A stretch of 64,000 nt of DNA from Plantago elongata (taxonomy: Eukaryota > Streptophyta > Magnoliopsida > Lamiales > Plantaginaceae), in the NCBI GenBank assembly GCA_036897095.1, contig JAYMSP010000066.1:30674-94673 (forward strand). The letters run 5' to 3'. Positions 1 to 11,087 of the stretch are shown one piece after another (the stretch's first letter is position 1; the number at the start of each line of letters is the position of its first letter). The translations under genes and the position numbers were made by a program. Below the pieces are notes generated by a model. It was given only the letters and a program-made list of their open reading frames with translations, searched no databases and was not told the DNA's origin.

Positions 1-780
1 TTGGAATTAGTTTACACAAAATCAACAAGTGGACATACATCTTACAACTTAGTTCATAACATAATATCACATACTCAACAATTGAATTACTACTAGAATG
101 AATCTTAAAATGACTTATAAAATCACATATCATAGCATAGACAATAAATGCGAATGAATGCTAACAAAAACATATTGTTTCTTAGCGCTGATGTTCAAAG
201 ATATGCATAAGTATTCTAATTCGATATTGATTCTTTGTCAGCATGCATCTCCGGTGTATCAGCCGCCTCTGTGGGATCTCCGGTGTATCAGCCGCCTTCG
301 ATATTGATTGTCTAGGTAGTATCTTATGGGAGAGGATGGGAGCATGGAGAAGGCCCAATTGTTAAGAGGCCTTGGTCTGTACTCGCATTAGCATTCCATT
401 CTCTTTTCTAATGCCTTGGTCTGTACTCGGAGGCCTAATTGGGAGGAGGCCTACTACATGATAGTTAAAGCTCAATTGCTTGTCTATAACTCGATCCCAG
501 TCCAGTCCAAATTTACAAGTCCAGAGTAGCTAGTGTAGCTCGAAACCGCCACTAAAATCTCAGTTTATCTCAAGACTCTCTTCAACAAAATTAGTTAAAA
601 AGATAGATGGTTAGTCAGTTTTTTCTTAACAAGATAATCAATCAACTAATCAGCTAGTCTGTTTGAAAATCGGCACCACCTGACAAACTTTTTAATATAA
701 AAACTCAACTGAAAAACAAACTGGAATAAGAAGAAAACTGCAAAAAAGCTTAACTGCACTCCACTTTACTTCACAAATCT
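1..780. other. Gene-free AT-rich DNA with short direct repeats
   Basis: No coding region is supported here. A 22-base direct repeat (atctccggtgtatcagccgc, then ct) occurs at about 247-268 and 276-297. The phrase ccttggtctgtactcg occurs twice, near 371 and 414. The last 60 bases look like a leader sequence for the exon that follows. Confidence 0.5.
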
Positions 781-786
781 ACCAAA

Positions 787-832
787 ATGGACGATCATCA
801 CGTTGCTTCCATCATCGCCGCCTTACCGGATG
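787..832 (+). pseudogene. Orphan first exon of an unrecognised gene
   Basis: An ATG in good plant context (accaaaATGGAC) opens about 15 codons beginning MDDHHVASIIAALPDV, followed by a plausible donor (cag/gtattt). No downstream exon in a matching frame could be recognised before the oppositely oriented gene at 2.4-3.2 kb. The following sequence looks repetitive. It may be the 5' remnant of a gene broken by rearrangement, or chance. I do not recognise the product. Confidence 0.25.
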
Positions 833-839
833 TGTCAGG

Positions 840-2400
840 TATTTTAGTTCGTTAATTTTGTAATGTGGATTTTGATTGTTTGTGTTTCTTTTTTTTAAAC
901 GAAAAAGATGATTCGAACCCGATCTATTCGCTTCCCTAAACCTACATAAAATAAATTTCATTAGATAATAACTTGGGATTGTGAGACTGATAAACTTGTT
1001 AAAAGTAAAACACAAGTAAAACAGCAAGTTTCGAAAGATTCTACTTAAACAACAAAGTACACAAATATCAGTTCCAGAGTTCCAGTGGATTAAAGCAGTA
1101 TCTGAGTCCCAGCAGGGGAGATTGAAAATGTACCCAGACAATCAATCAAATGTGACATTAATTACAATCTAAAGGCCTCTTAAATCTGTGTTAAATGGGC
1201 ATTACCAGTCCAAGATCAAGATTTGAGTCTCTAAAGACTAACACGTATAGAATACCATAAAGCTCTAAAAAGTAAAACAATGATTTCTTCATCTAAACAA
1301 CACAAAGATCAAAAGTTGAAGCATTAATCATAATTCAAATGAAATTCCATGCCAGAAGCACACACAACTAGCCTTAAATCAAAACTAAGTCGACCAAACC
1401 ATTGCATCTCAAGTTCTCAACTTCCAAAAAAGAGAATAATTTCAGCAAGAAACCACAATTCGAATGGAGAGAAGATTACCTGTGGATGGAGGCATGGAGC
1501 TGGACGGATGATGATGAAGGAATCGAAGACGTCCAATTCGAATGAACAAAAATCGATTTCGGAGATCAAAAGTCGCGAGACTCGCGACGATGAAGAAGAA
1601 GAAGACAACCCATCAATTCGATGACGGATCAGATAGATTGGTATCACCGTATCAAACTATTAGCCCATCAATTCGATTTGGAGAAGAAGACAGCAGATAG
1701 CCAGATGAAGAAGGAACGAGATGAAGAAGAAGAAAAAAGGATCGGATATAACTGGTTGTATGGGTTGAAATGGACTGATTAATTGTTACGGGTTTAGCAT
1801 CTGTATTCGACCCGTAAAAAAATTTCAGGTTGGGTACGGGTTCGTGTTTCATAACTCGTAAATGAGCTTTAGATTTCTATCCACGGATTCTTTTAAGTTT
1901 CAGGTTGGGTCGAGTTCCTGCTCATTTCATTTACAAGACTACTTCTACCAACTGTAGTGGTGGTGGTGAGCTTGTCACTGTGTACTAAAACAAAGGAATG
2001 CCATTCCTAAGTTGAACATTCCAGACTAAATTCCATTATAATATTGAAAGGTTAGCTCAAACAAATACTCAAAAAGGTGCACCACCAAGTCACCCAACCA
2101 AGATTCACAAGACATGGCAAAGAAATAATGCTATGCAACAACAGATGTAATTCACAAGAATTCAATTTACATAAAAACAGTACTAAAATTGCAAACCAGA
2201 ATGGCAGAACGTCATCTTTTTTACTAAGCAAAAGAAAAGTTTAGGCTATCAGACACATAGCCTCCCTCAATACCACATATTCTGGAGACAAAACCAACTA
2301 ACAATCCAATTCCTTGCAATATATTGTTTCATTTCTAATGATTTTTAGTAGCACCAGTAACTACATTTACCATAACCAAAACATTCGAGTTCCAGAAGAC
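840..2400. other. Non-coding or decayed region
   Basis: No intact gene is supported. On the minus strand, about 1480-1640, a serine-rich open stretch ends at a donor-like site (ccacag/gtaatc near 1480). It could be a leader exon of a lost gene. Minus-strand reading at 812-1141 shows no recognisable protein. Confidence 0.35.
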
Positions 2401-2409
2401 AATTCAAGA

Positions 2410-3173
2410 TCATTTCTTCCTCACAGTTCTAGCTCCAACTTTCCTTGCAGTAACCCCAACTGTTTTCTCAAAACTCATAGCCATAGGAAACGGAGGCTTC
2501 TTGTTCTCCTTCACACTACTGCTCCTAAGCGAATACCTCGGCGTTGGAGCCACCCTCCGCTCCGTCATAGGTGTGGACACCGACTCCGCCACAGTCTTCC
2601 TACGAACACCATCAAACTTCCTAACCTCACCCCTTTTCTTGGTCGTCGAATCAACTCTAACACCGAGATCATAGCCACTCTTCTTCTCATACCCCTCCAT
2701 CTCGCCTTTCTTCCTCCTAAGCCTCTCGTTTCTCCTAGCCGCATACTCATCATAAAACCTCCCCCTCTCAAACAAAGGAGCACCAAAACCATTTCCATCC
2801 AAACCAATTTCCTCTCCTTCAAGATCATTCTGCACCATCTTGGCTAGAGCTCTCAAATCACAAGAAACCGTGTGGTAACCCGGCCGAAGCTCCTTTTCAA
2901 CATCCATGCTGCGATTCGGCTTCTGGGATTTTGTCAACGACCCTGTTTCTCTCAAACGATTAAACCAAACCACATAGTACTAATTTACAACTTTTGAAAC
3001 AAAGCAAGAAAATGTTGAATAAAGTTCAATTCTTTCGATTCAAAAGTACTACCTGGAGGAGTCTGAGCAGCGTTATTAGCAGTCGACTGAAGCAGGGAAC
3101 GACGAGGGCGAAGGCTGATCGGAGATCTTGGAAGAGGAGGTCTTCCATTGGATCGCAACATCATCTTTGACAT
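2410..3173 (-). CDS. Small basic protein with D-box and KEN box (Sororin-like candidate)
   Basis: Two exons, 3173-3053 and 2948-2410, give about 219 residues. The intron donor is ccag/gtagta and the acceptor gagag/AAACAG. This join keeps the frame across phase 1. The protein is rich in Arg, Lys, Ser and Pro. RSLLQSTAN at about 25-33 fits the APC/C destruction-box pattern RxxLxxxxN exactly. A KEN box lies near residue 187 (SVKENKKP). Between them is a conserved-looking segment, FYDEYAARRNERLRRKK, and the C-terminus is very basic. D-box plus KEN plus basic tail suggests a cell-cycle-regulated nuclear protein. Plant Sororin, which protects cohesin, is one candidate by architecture, but I cannot confirm homology. 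The ATG at 3173 begins the open frame. The intron is short (104 bases), and no neighbour suggests a function. Confidence 0.7.
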
Positions 3174-3600
3174 GATTTTTCAATGTGTTGAGTACAGAGT
3201 AGTGTAGTAGTCTTTATAAACCAAAAGAGAGCAAAAATGGTTAATTGGGATTTTCTTGATGAAAGAAAAGGGAGAAAGAAGGAATGAGATTTTGGAATAA
3301 GGTTTTATGTTGGCTTTGATTAGGGTTTCAACATTGAAAAAGAGGAGCGTCTCTAACGGTCAAATTATTGGATTTTGCTCGGGTTTAAATTGAAATTGGG
3401 CCGTTGATTGAGATTTCTCCATGTCAATGATTTTAGTGCGTTACGTACTTCATCACACATAAACCGACTTGTATCATTTTGTATTTTAATGTAAAATTAC
3501 TACTTTTGAATAAATAAGATCACTCCGAAGTGGAAGAACAATTATATAGAGTGGAATTATCTGATAGTGTATAAATCGGATTAAGGTCAAGTTTGAAGAT
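3174..3600. other. Upstream region of the D-box/KEN-box gene
   Basis: AT-rich sequence upstream of the minus-strand gene, presumably its promoter and leader. I see no separate gene in it. Confidence 0.4.
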
Positions 3601-3604
3601 TAGG

Positions 3605-6600
3605 CAGGGCCGTCTTCGAGAATTGAGGGGCCATGTTCAAAAAAATTAAACGAGGCCTAACATTATACGCGATATTAAGTAAAAAAATTTATAAACGTGC
3701 AAAACATCCAAGATCAACCGTTACAAGTTTGAAGATTAGGCTCGGTCCTCCAAGTCTAGAGAGTATTATATTTAGTGGTAGGTGCTTACATTTACAAGGC
3801 ATAAATGCCCTGAATTTATAGGGCAATCCCACCGGAAGTTTGGCTCTGACAACTCGGAGTTATGTCGGACTAGCGGTGTGGAGGCACGTGGTGCCGGAAC
3901 TAGGAGGCGTGTTTCTAGCACGGATCCAAAAGTACAACTGTCAGGGACTGACGTCATAAAGTACATCATAGGGTCGGAACATCGACGGATCGGACCACAC
4001 TTTAGCGAAGACGACTATGGTTCTTGGTTAAGGGGTTGAGTCCTATTGCTTCGGACCTTAGGTATTGTGGGTCGAAATTCCATTATTCGGATTAGAACTC
4101 TTCGAAAATGTCCTAGCTCGAGAGATCGTCTTAGTGCGTCTCAGATCGTTTTACGGACTTAATAGTACATATCATAAGTCCCCCTCAGTTCTCGAGAATC
4201 TCAGTAGGAGATTGTTGAAAAATTTTATTCTCATATTCCGAAGCCTCTTTTGAATCGGGAACTTTTTTGCTTTCTTGGTTCGACCCGATTCGATCCGTTT
4301 TGGTCCAATTATCAGTTGACGTGGGCTTTTGAGGTTTTGGACTCTTCTCGAAAGTCTTGACCCATGCCCAATTCATATAGATATGCCAAGCTGGTAGACA
4401 CGTGGCGATATATGAATGAGTTTTCGTAGCTATAAATACCCCTCAACTCACTTTGTCCTAAATCATCATTCTTCAAGTGCATAAAGAATTTCTCTCTCTA
4501 TCGTGGAGATAGTTCTGGCCCTGGTTCGATCGTCGGTAGTAGACGACCCGATGAAAATTCTCTCTGCCTCCGGGTCAGAATTTTTGTCGGGTCGTCTTCT
4601 TCGGACGTATGAGAGGGGCAACATCTTTGTAGATTCTGAAGTTACTGCCTTTGGTTGTGGATGTTCCGAAGCCTCTTTTGTTCCGAAGAGGTGTAGCTCC
4701 GATAGGAGCCTGATTTGGTGTAATACTCCCTTTGGTCTTTTTAAAGCTTCCTAGCTTTTCTTTTTTGGTGTTTCGCTACAAACTTCATAACCCATAAATG
4801 GAAAGTTTTTTAACCACTAACTAATTTTTTTATTATATCTCTTTCATACTTTATTATCATTTTATTCAATCTCTCTCTTACTTTATTATCCACTTACAAT
4901 TTACCAACATAATACCACACATAAACTATTAAACTATTAATTTACCTTAATTTAAGAGAAAGTAAAGAGGTAGGAAGTTTTTATTGGAATAGAGGGAGTA
5001 TATGATAAGTCCCCCAAGTCCCGATGTCACAATATTCTCATATTGTGAGGTCGGAATTCAGCAGTGCATTAGGTTCAGATCCTATCTAGTTGACCTGATG
5101 TTAGTTCGACCGGCGAACTAATACGGCTGTGCGAGTCCGGTCCTTGGTTCGACTCGTCATGATGAGCGGTTGCACATCTTTCGATAATGGATCGAACCGG
5201 GGCCCATGGGCCTGGTTAGACCAGCCCAATAACTTCTATATATTGGTGTGAATATCCTTCCTTTTACCACTTTTGACACTCCTTTGATTTGTAGAGAGAT
5301 AAAGAAGAATCCGACCATGAATTTAGAGTGAGAAAATCGATTCCGGACGCAGTCTTCCTTCGGTTCTCTGCTCATCTCTTCCAGTAAGTTTTCCTTTTTC
5401 TTGAAGTGTTCTTGTGTCGGATTTTGTTACTTTAAATGCATTTATTTTCTGCTTCTGTTCTTGCTTGCGTCTCTGGTCGGATGGTCGAGTATGGGGCCTA
5501 GGTTTTATGTGAATATATGAGATAGGTTTCTTGTGTAGATTCCCCTGCTCGGGCCTTGTAGTGATGTCAATGTCCATAGGAGATGAACACTTAGGAGATT
5601 TGTACGAGAGTGATTGTGAGGAGGTGAATCACAACCCGAACCTAATAATAAATTTAAGTGAATCCGATCAGGGTTAAGATGTTGACGAAGCTCCGCCTCC
5701 TCTAGAAGTAAAAGTGATAGGGGTGAATCGGAATACTGTTGGACCCTCAAATGCTATTAGACTTCCTTCTTCTCGTATCGAAATCAACCGTCCTTTGGAA
5801 TCCGAGCCGGTTCCGACCCAAGTCCAATTTCCTGACGGTTTTCTTTTCAACATAGGTTACAATTTTAGGGCTTATGAGATCGGACCTCCAAGCATGTCAG
5901 ACCTACACATCTCTGGAAATGAAGAAGCCGGTCCTTCTCGGATTCGCTCATTAGAAGATGCTCCGGACACTAATGTGGAGGTGGCCGATTCGTATTCACC
6001 GATGTCGTTCGATGAAAACCCAATGCCGCGTTGTAACCTTTTTGGAACGAACACCGTAATGTCTTCTCCTGAAGCCAAGGCTGAGGTCAAGTCCGAACCA
6101 AATGTTCCGAAGGGGAATGGTTTGGACTCATCAACACAACACGATTCTAAGTGGGAGAGTGATTCATCCGACAATGATTCGGATGAAGATGAGGGAGGGC
6201 CTGACCAACCTATTGATATCGATGGCTCTGATGATCATGAGTATGCTCAAGATCCGAACTGGGAAGCAGAAACTTGGGATCTTCGGCTTCCGGGAGATCA
6301 GCCGATCCTTAATGTGCCAAAGAGGATGAAGATTATGAGGCCGAGGAGGAGGAGAAACCTGTAAGTCCGAGGCCCGAAAACACATAGAGAGCTCTGATTA
6401 TTGCTCCCGAAGTGGGGGAAACTTCCCGGTCTCAAAGGATGGTGAAGAAGAAAACGGCCAAGGAGTATAAAAATGATAGGGAAGGCCCAATCGGCCCGTT
6501 GAGAGGCGATGCTTATTTGAATGATGATTATATCATTCCGATGTGTGCTTCTCAATATGTGGAGGAATCAATTCCGAATCTACATCTTCGGTTTGAAATC

Positions 6601-7795
6601 CCTGATGATTATGAGATCATAATACTGGGTCCGAACGACACTTTGTACAATCCGCCAGAAGGATGCCTAAATTTTGTCTCCTTGGCTTTCAAGTGTGGAT
6701 TTCGGGTTCCGATGATAGAGCCTATAGCCGACTTCTTTCGATATACCAATTTTTGTTACCTCATGGTCTTGAAACACTAATGTGTTTTGCCATCATCCTT
6801 GCTATGAAACAGCAAGTGTTTTCGTACCAGAAATTTCCCCAAGTCTATACTATATCCTTGTTCCGAGGCTCTACTTTTTTCTAATTTTCTCCTCGGAAAG
6901 GATACATGTTTCTAGATGGCTATGAATCTTCTCGTTCTTTTAAATGGTGGCCCAAATACTTCTATATAAGGCATCCGAGTGGAGGTCATTGTTGATCACA
7001 TTGGAACTCGGGCCATAATTTCTCGTGACGGTGATTCGATCCGGACCTTGAAATGGAGAGGATGTCCGCTCTAGGGGTGAACGAGGATGATCCGACCCTC
7101 TTCTACCCCTATGTCTTAGACGTTCAACCGATGTTGCGGTTGGCAGAGCTAACTACGAGCGATGTTTATTGTGCTAGAAATAAGAGTCTAAGTAAGATCG
7201 GTTATTTTTGTATGTATATTTTTGCTTCGATTTTTAATCCTTCTTTTTCTTTTTCTTTGGACAGGATATTGGATCATGGAAGCCAATAAAGCTGCCTTGG
7301 AGAGTCGGGTTGCGCAGCGTGCCAATCTTCGGAAGAAGTTGGACTCAAGGAAGAAACATTCAGTGAGTCCGGGCCAGTGAGGATAACCCATCAAGATCCT
7401 CCAAACGTTGCCTCGGTTCTCCAACCTCGGGGAGCAAACATAGTTCTGACCCACATGCACAACATACACCGGCTTCTCCTCGGGAATAGGTAATTGGCCC
7501 GAATCTCCCGCCTTTTGTTAAAGTTACAAGGCATGGTTACTCGACTTCTGTTGATGGAGTCCGAGTCCATGTATCTTTTCCTATCCAGCTAACTCGGAGT
7601 CTGGTGCAGGATCAAGCCAAGGCCGTTCAAACTTCTACTGGCAACAGGCCTCCAAGTTCCGAGTCTACGAGATTGGACCCTTCAAAGGGTGAAAAAGGAA
7701 AGCGATTGCGGAGAAAGTCCCTACTTCCAAGAAAGTCCAATCCGATGTCTCGAAAATGGTTGTTCCTCCGGACACCAGCGTGCTTCGGATACTAA
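3605..7795 (+). mobile_element. Decayed retroelement with a 'putative gypsy-type' (PF04195-like) gene
   Basis: Promoter-like LTR-type sequence (TATA-like gctataaatacccc near 4430, another tatatattgg near 5240) precedes a broken coding region. An acidic stretch at 5714-6364 carries Glu/Asp/Ser-rich runs and an Arg-rich end. At 6412-6780 the reading contains IPDDYEIIILGPNDTLYNPP and then GFRVPMIEPIADFFRYTNF. This resembles the plant 'putative gypsy type transposon' domain: a diagnostic proline/glycine block, then GxRxPxxP and a helix. A frameshift near 6750 moves the continuation to another frame (LLPHGLETLMCFAIILAMK), followed near 6935 by FKWWPKYFYIRHPSG. Further pieces lie at 7053-7289 and 7604-7795. 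Several frame changes show it is dead. I found no matched LTR pair or primer-binding site, so the boundaries are approximate. Confidence 0.5.
4726..4998. mobile_element. Stowaway-like MITE (273 bp) nested in the retroelement
   Basis: The left end CTCCCTTTGGTC and right end (reverse complement CTCCCTCTATTCC) are inverted and are flanked by TA at 4724-4725 and 4999-5000. The interior is AT-rich and non-coding. TA target duplication with CTCCCTC-type termini is characteristic of Stowaway (Tc1/mariner-derived) MITEs. It lies inside the older retroelement, so it inserted later. Confidence 0.75.
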
Positions 7796-9560
7796 AAAAG
7801 CGTTTATATAAATACCCAAACAACAACATATTCTTACACAAAATTTACAAAACCCAACAAACCTTTCCCTCTCTACAAAAACACTAGAGAGAGAAACATC
7901 AAACTCCTCTCTCTCTCTTTCTCCCTTCCTCCCTACCCCCACCTCCGCCGCCGGAGACCGGAACCACCGCCGGATCTATTTTAGCCGGAAATTATGGTGC
8001 TCCAACACGACTTCGCCGGAAAATCTCTCTCTCTCTCTCTCTCTCTCTCGATTTTGCCGAATTTTCCCCAAATTTTCAGATCTAGTTGCTAATATGTTTA
8101 AATCAACAAATTCATCATATTTTTTTCATTAAAATCTCGTTTAGAAGTGGAATTGACCTTTATTTTTCATTTTTCGCTGATTTTACGATTTGAAAATTTT
8201 CAGATCTGATTTCATATCTTAAATCCGTACAGTGAAAATCGATTTTCGTAATTTGGTGCTTTGTTATGATTTTAAGAGCCGGTGATATAGTTTTAAGAAT
8301 CATTGTTATGGTTTTAGCTTGTGTTGAATATTTCTGCATGTTACTGTTTTAGCGTAAATGTTATAGTTTCAAGACATATCATTGTAGGTTTAAATAGTAC
8401 CATTAGTGTTCTTAGTTTCTGATAAAATATTCATAATTCGATTTTTTGCAAATATTGTTTTATAGTTTTAAGAAGTACTGTTATAATTTTAAGATGCACT
8501 ATTGTGGTTTAAACGTTGTTGTTGTTGTTGTTGTTTTAATTTATGTTGCATGTTTTAAGATACATTGTTATGATTATAAGCATTAATGTTACAATATTTA
8601 TGTTGAATAGTGTATGTTAATATTTTTAACTCATATGTTATAGTTATACGACATATTGTTGTAATTTTAAACATTAATGTTAGTGTTTTAATTAGCTTCA
8701 GTGAAATATTTATAATTTGATCATTTGTAAATGTTTTGTTATAGTTATAAGAGATGTGGTTATGATTTTATCAATTAATGTTATTATTCTTCTCTTACAT
8801 GTTCCTGCTTTTGTTATAGCTTTATAATGCAATGTTATGGTTTTACGTATCAATGTTATTATTTTTAATATGTGTTGCACATTTCCGCTTTGTTTTTAAG
8901 CACCGATGTGATAGCAATTTAATGAGATTTGTTATGGTTTTAACCCAGTTAATGAATGTTTTATGCAGGTTTGATGATGACATCAAGTTGGATGATAGGT
9001 CTCTCAAGTTGCCACTTCAGCATTGAAGCACCAAAACACACAATAAAAGATCGAAAGTTGAAGTTCACCGAATAAACATTTGTTGTAAATTTTGTTTCTA
9101 CGAGAATAGTTGTTTTAAAATATTTTGATGATTGAGTAGCTTATTTAAGCTTCTTTATTGTTGTTTTAATGATTTTTCTATAATTTTTAAATCTGTTTAA
9201 TGGTATTAGTCTGTCACTAAAACTGTAACAAATCGTCATAAAAAAATTATATAGGTCCTTAAAACCATCGCACAATTTGTTTAAATGTTTAAAAAAAGGT
9301 TAAAATTATAATTAAAACCATTATATTATCTGTTAAAAAATTAACAAAACACATTAAAATGATGACTGAAACTTTCAATGCTAACAACATAAAATTATAA
9401 CATAATCTATTAAGAGCATAATGAAAAATGTATCTCGGAGATTTTTAAGAAACTCGACCGTCAGATCGCTAAAAATCAAAAAATATAAAAAATATAAAAA
9501 AACCCCTTAATTTCTCTATCTTTTAAAAAATATCTTACATCTTTTAAGAATTTCACATTA
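7796..9560 (+). repeat. Dispersed gene-like repeat, copy A
   Basis: It begins with a TATA-like motif (tttatataaatacc) and a C/T-rich leader with a (CT)n run. About 700 bases follow in which variants of ttgttatagttttaag recur every 20-40 bases. After an acceptor-like tgcag near 8969 comes a short exon-like block reading FDDDIKLDDRSLKLPLQH and then a stop. The 3' part (about 9435-9530) contains gaaactcgaccgtcagatcg. That segment is matched on the opposite strand in copy C and beside the repeat near 20.3 kb. No long ORF is present. I do not recognise the source gene. It may be a non-autonomous transposon that captured or mimics a gene. Confidence 0.5.
8024..8049. repeat. (CT)n microsatellite
   Basis: About 13 uninterrupted CT units in the leader-like part of repeat copy A. 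Confidence 0.9.
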
Positions 9561-10060
9561 CATCAATTCTCCATTACATTGCTACGGTTTTGTTTTAATT
9601 CTTTTGTTTTCTCCCCACCTAAAAACGATTAGCTCTTCCTTTTTTTATTCTTTTCCATAGCAGTTTAATTCTAATCTTACAGTATTCAATAGTTTCATTT
9701 TACATCTCTCCTCATGAAATAATGTTCTCCTTCTACATACAAGCTTGACTGGTTTTAAAAGTTCACTACCATATATATAACTATATATGTACTACATTAA
9801 AATTAAAATTATAGTACTATTTATACTATTATCTATACTGTAATTAGTTGATCAAATTTCTTCTTCTCATATTTTACCCCTCATTTTAACATTTTGGCAT
9901 GTTTCTTTTCTTAACAACACATTATAGTATGAATTAATGGCATTATAAATAATACAATAACTAATATTTTTATAATTATTTAAGTTAATAATTTATTATT
10001 TTTATGATAATAATAAATTGAAAGGTCGCACGCGAGTACCGTGTGCCAATTTTCTAGTAA

Positions 10061-10237
10061 GGGTGTGTTCTCTTCAACTGAAAAACACTTCAGTTCAGTT
10101 CAGTTCACTTCAGTTCGGTCAAGTCCAATTTAGTTCAGTTCAACTCGACTTAGTTATAATTTATACCTTACTTCTGTTCATTCAGTTCAGTCCATTCCAG
10201 TCTAGTTTAGTAAATCTTAGTTGAATATAACACCGTC
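10061..10237. mobile_element. Tourist-like MITE, copy 1 (177 bp)
   Basis: It is flanked by TAA at 10058-10060 and 10238-10240. The termini are GGGTGTGTTCTCTTCAACTG and, inverted, GACGGTGTTATATTCAACT. The interior is made of cagttcagtt-type units. A three-base TAA/TTA target duplication points to the PIF/Harbinger-Tourist group. A related copy lies at 24276-24418. Confidence 0.75.
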
Positions 10238-10644
10238 TAACTAATAAGATGCCATTTTGTCATGTGAAATTTTGAACTAGTGCAAGTCAATGTTGTTTGG
10301 TGAACTATATAATTTATGAAATAGTAAATCCACGCCCCTAACTCATAAAATACGGTATGTCAATATTTTAATTAAGTTATATATATTTTATATTGCATTT
10401 AGTCGAATTGTTGGTTATGAGTTGTGACTGTCGCATTTAATAAGTTCAACCTATTATTTACCTCGAATTTAAACTCGAAATTTGTGATATAAAAAAATAG
10501 GCCGGGAAAGTCATTTTTAATAGAGAGTATGATAAAATTCGAATATCTAAGCCGGATTTAAACACTCACAAAAGTCAAATTCTTGTACAAGTCGAGATTT
10601 TCCTAAACAACATGAAAAATCATTTTTCTCCCATCCTGACTCTT

Positions 10645-10776
10645 TGTAATGACCCGATCACTAATTCGTCGAGTACGATCATTTGGATCGGTGCGGTTAC
10701 TTAAGAATAATGTTTCGGGTGATATGTTGGACTTAGTACTTGTCGACCTCAATCAACTAGTGGTGGGATCGTTACA
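10645..10776. mobile_element. Small solo LTR (132 bp, TRIM-like)
   Basis: The element starts TGTAATGACCCGATCAC and ends GTGGTGGGATCGTTACA, so it has the TG...CA ends of an LTR with extended inverted termini. It is flanked on both sides by the same five bases, CTCTT (10640-10644 and 10777-10781). A five-base duplication with TG/CA ends and no interior fits a solo LTR left by recombination of a small (TRIM-type) retrotransposon. Confidence 0.65.
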
Positions 10777-11087
10777 CTCTTCTCTTTATATTAGTTTATT
10801 AGTTGCGATATGATTTTTCTATGTTTAAGAAAAATTATGGTTTTTACGAGACTTGCTCCAAAATTTTTATGAGTTAGAGATATTTTGATCAAGTAATGAA
10901 TATTTTGTGTTGTGTTTAGTGGAGAAAACCCCTTACAACGAAGTTGGATAATTGGTACACCTGTCCCTACAATGGCAAATCATTCCCAAAAGGTCAAAAC
11001 AGATGAATAAATCTTGCTGGATATTATCCTCTTCTTTCCCAATCCGATTAAATACCCACTCGTTGACTGCGACTGGTACTTGCTGTG

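Noticed and set aside
900-930. tRNA-like 'gattcgaacccg' T-arm motif
   Set aside because: No acceptor stem, D-arm or anticodon arm can be formed around it; it is likely chance or repeat sequence.
812-1141. Minus-strand open frame of 109 codons
   Set aside because: No family features, low-complexity hydrophobic composition, and it overlaps the orphan exon on the other strand.
2314-2847. Plus-strand open frame of 177 codons
   Set aside because: It is the antisense shadow of the minus-strand D-box/KEN-box gene.
3605-5300. Intact LTR pair for the retroelement
   Set aside because: I looked for a second copy of the TATA-bearing segment after 7.1 kb and found none; the 3' end is replaced by repeat copy A.
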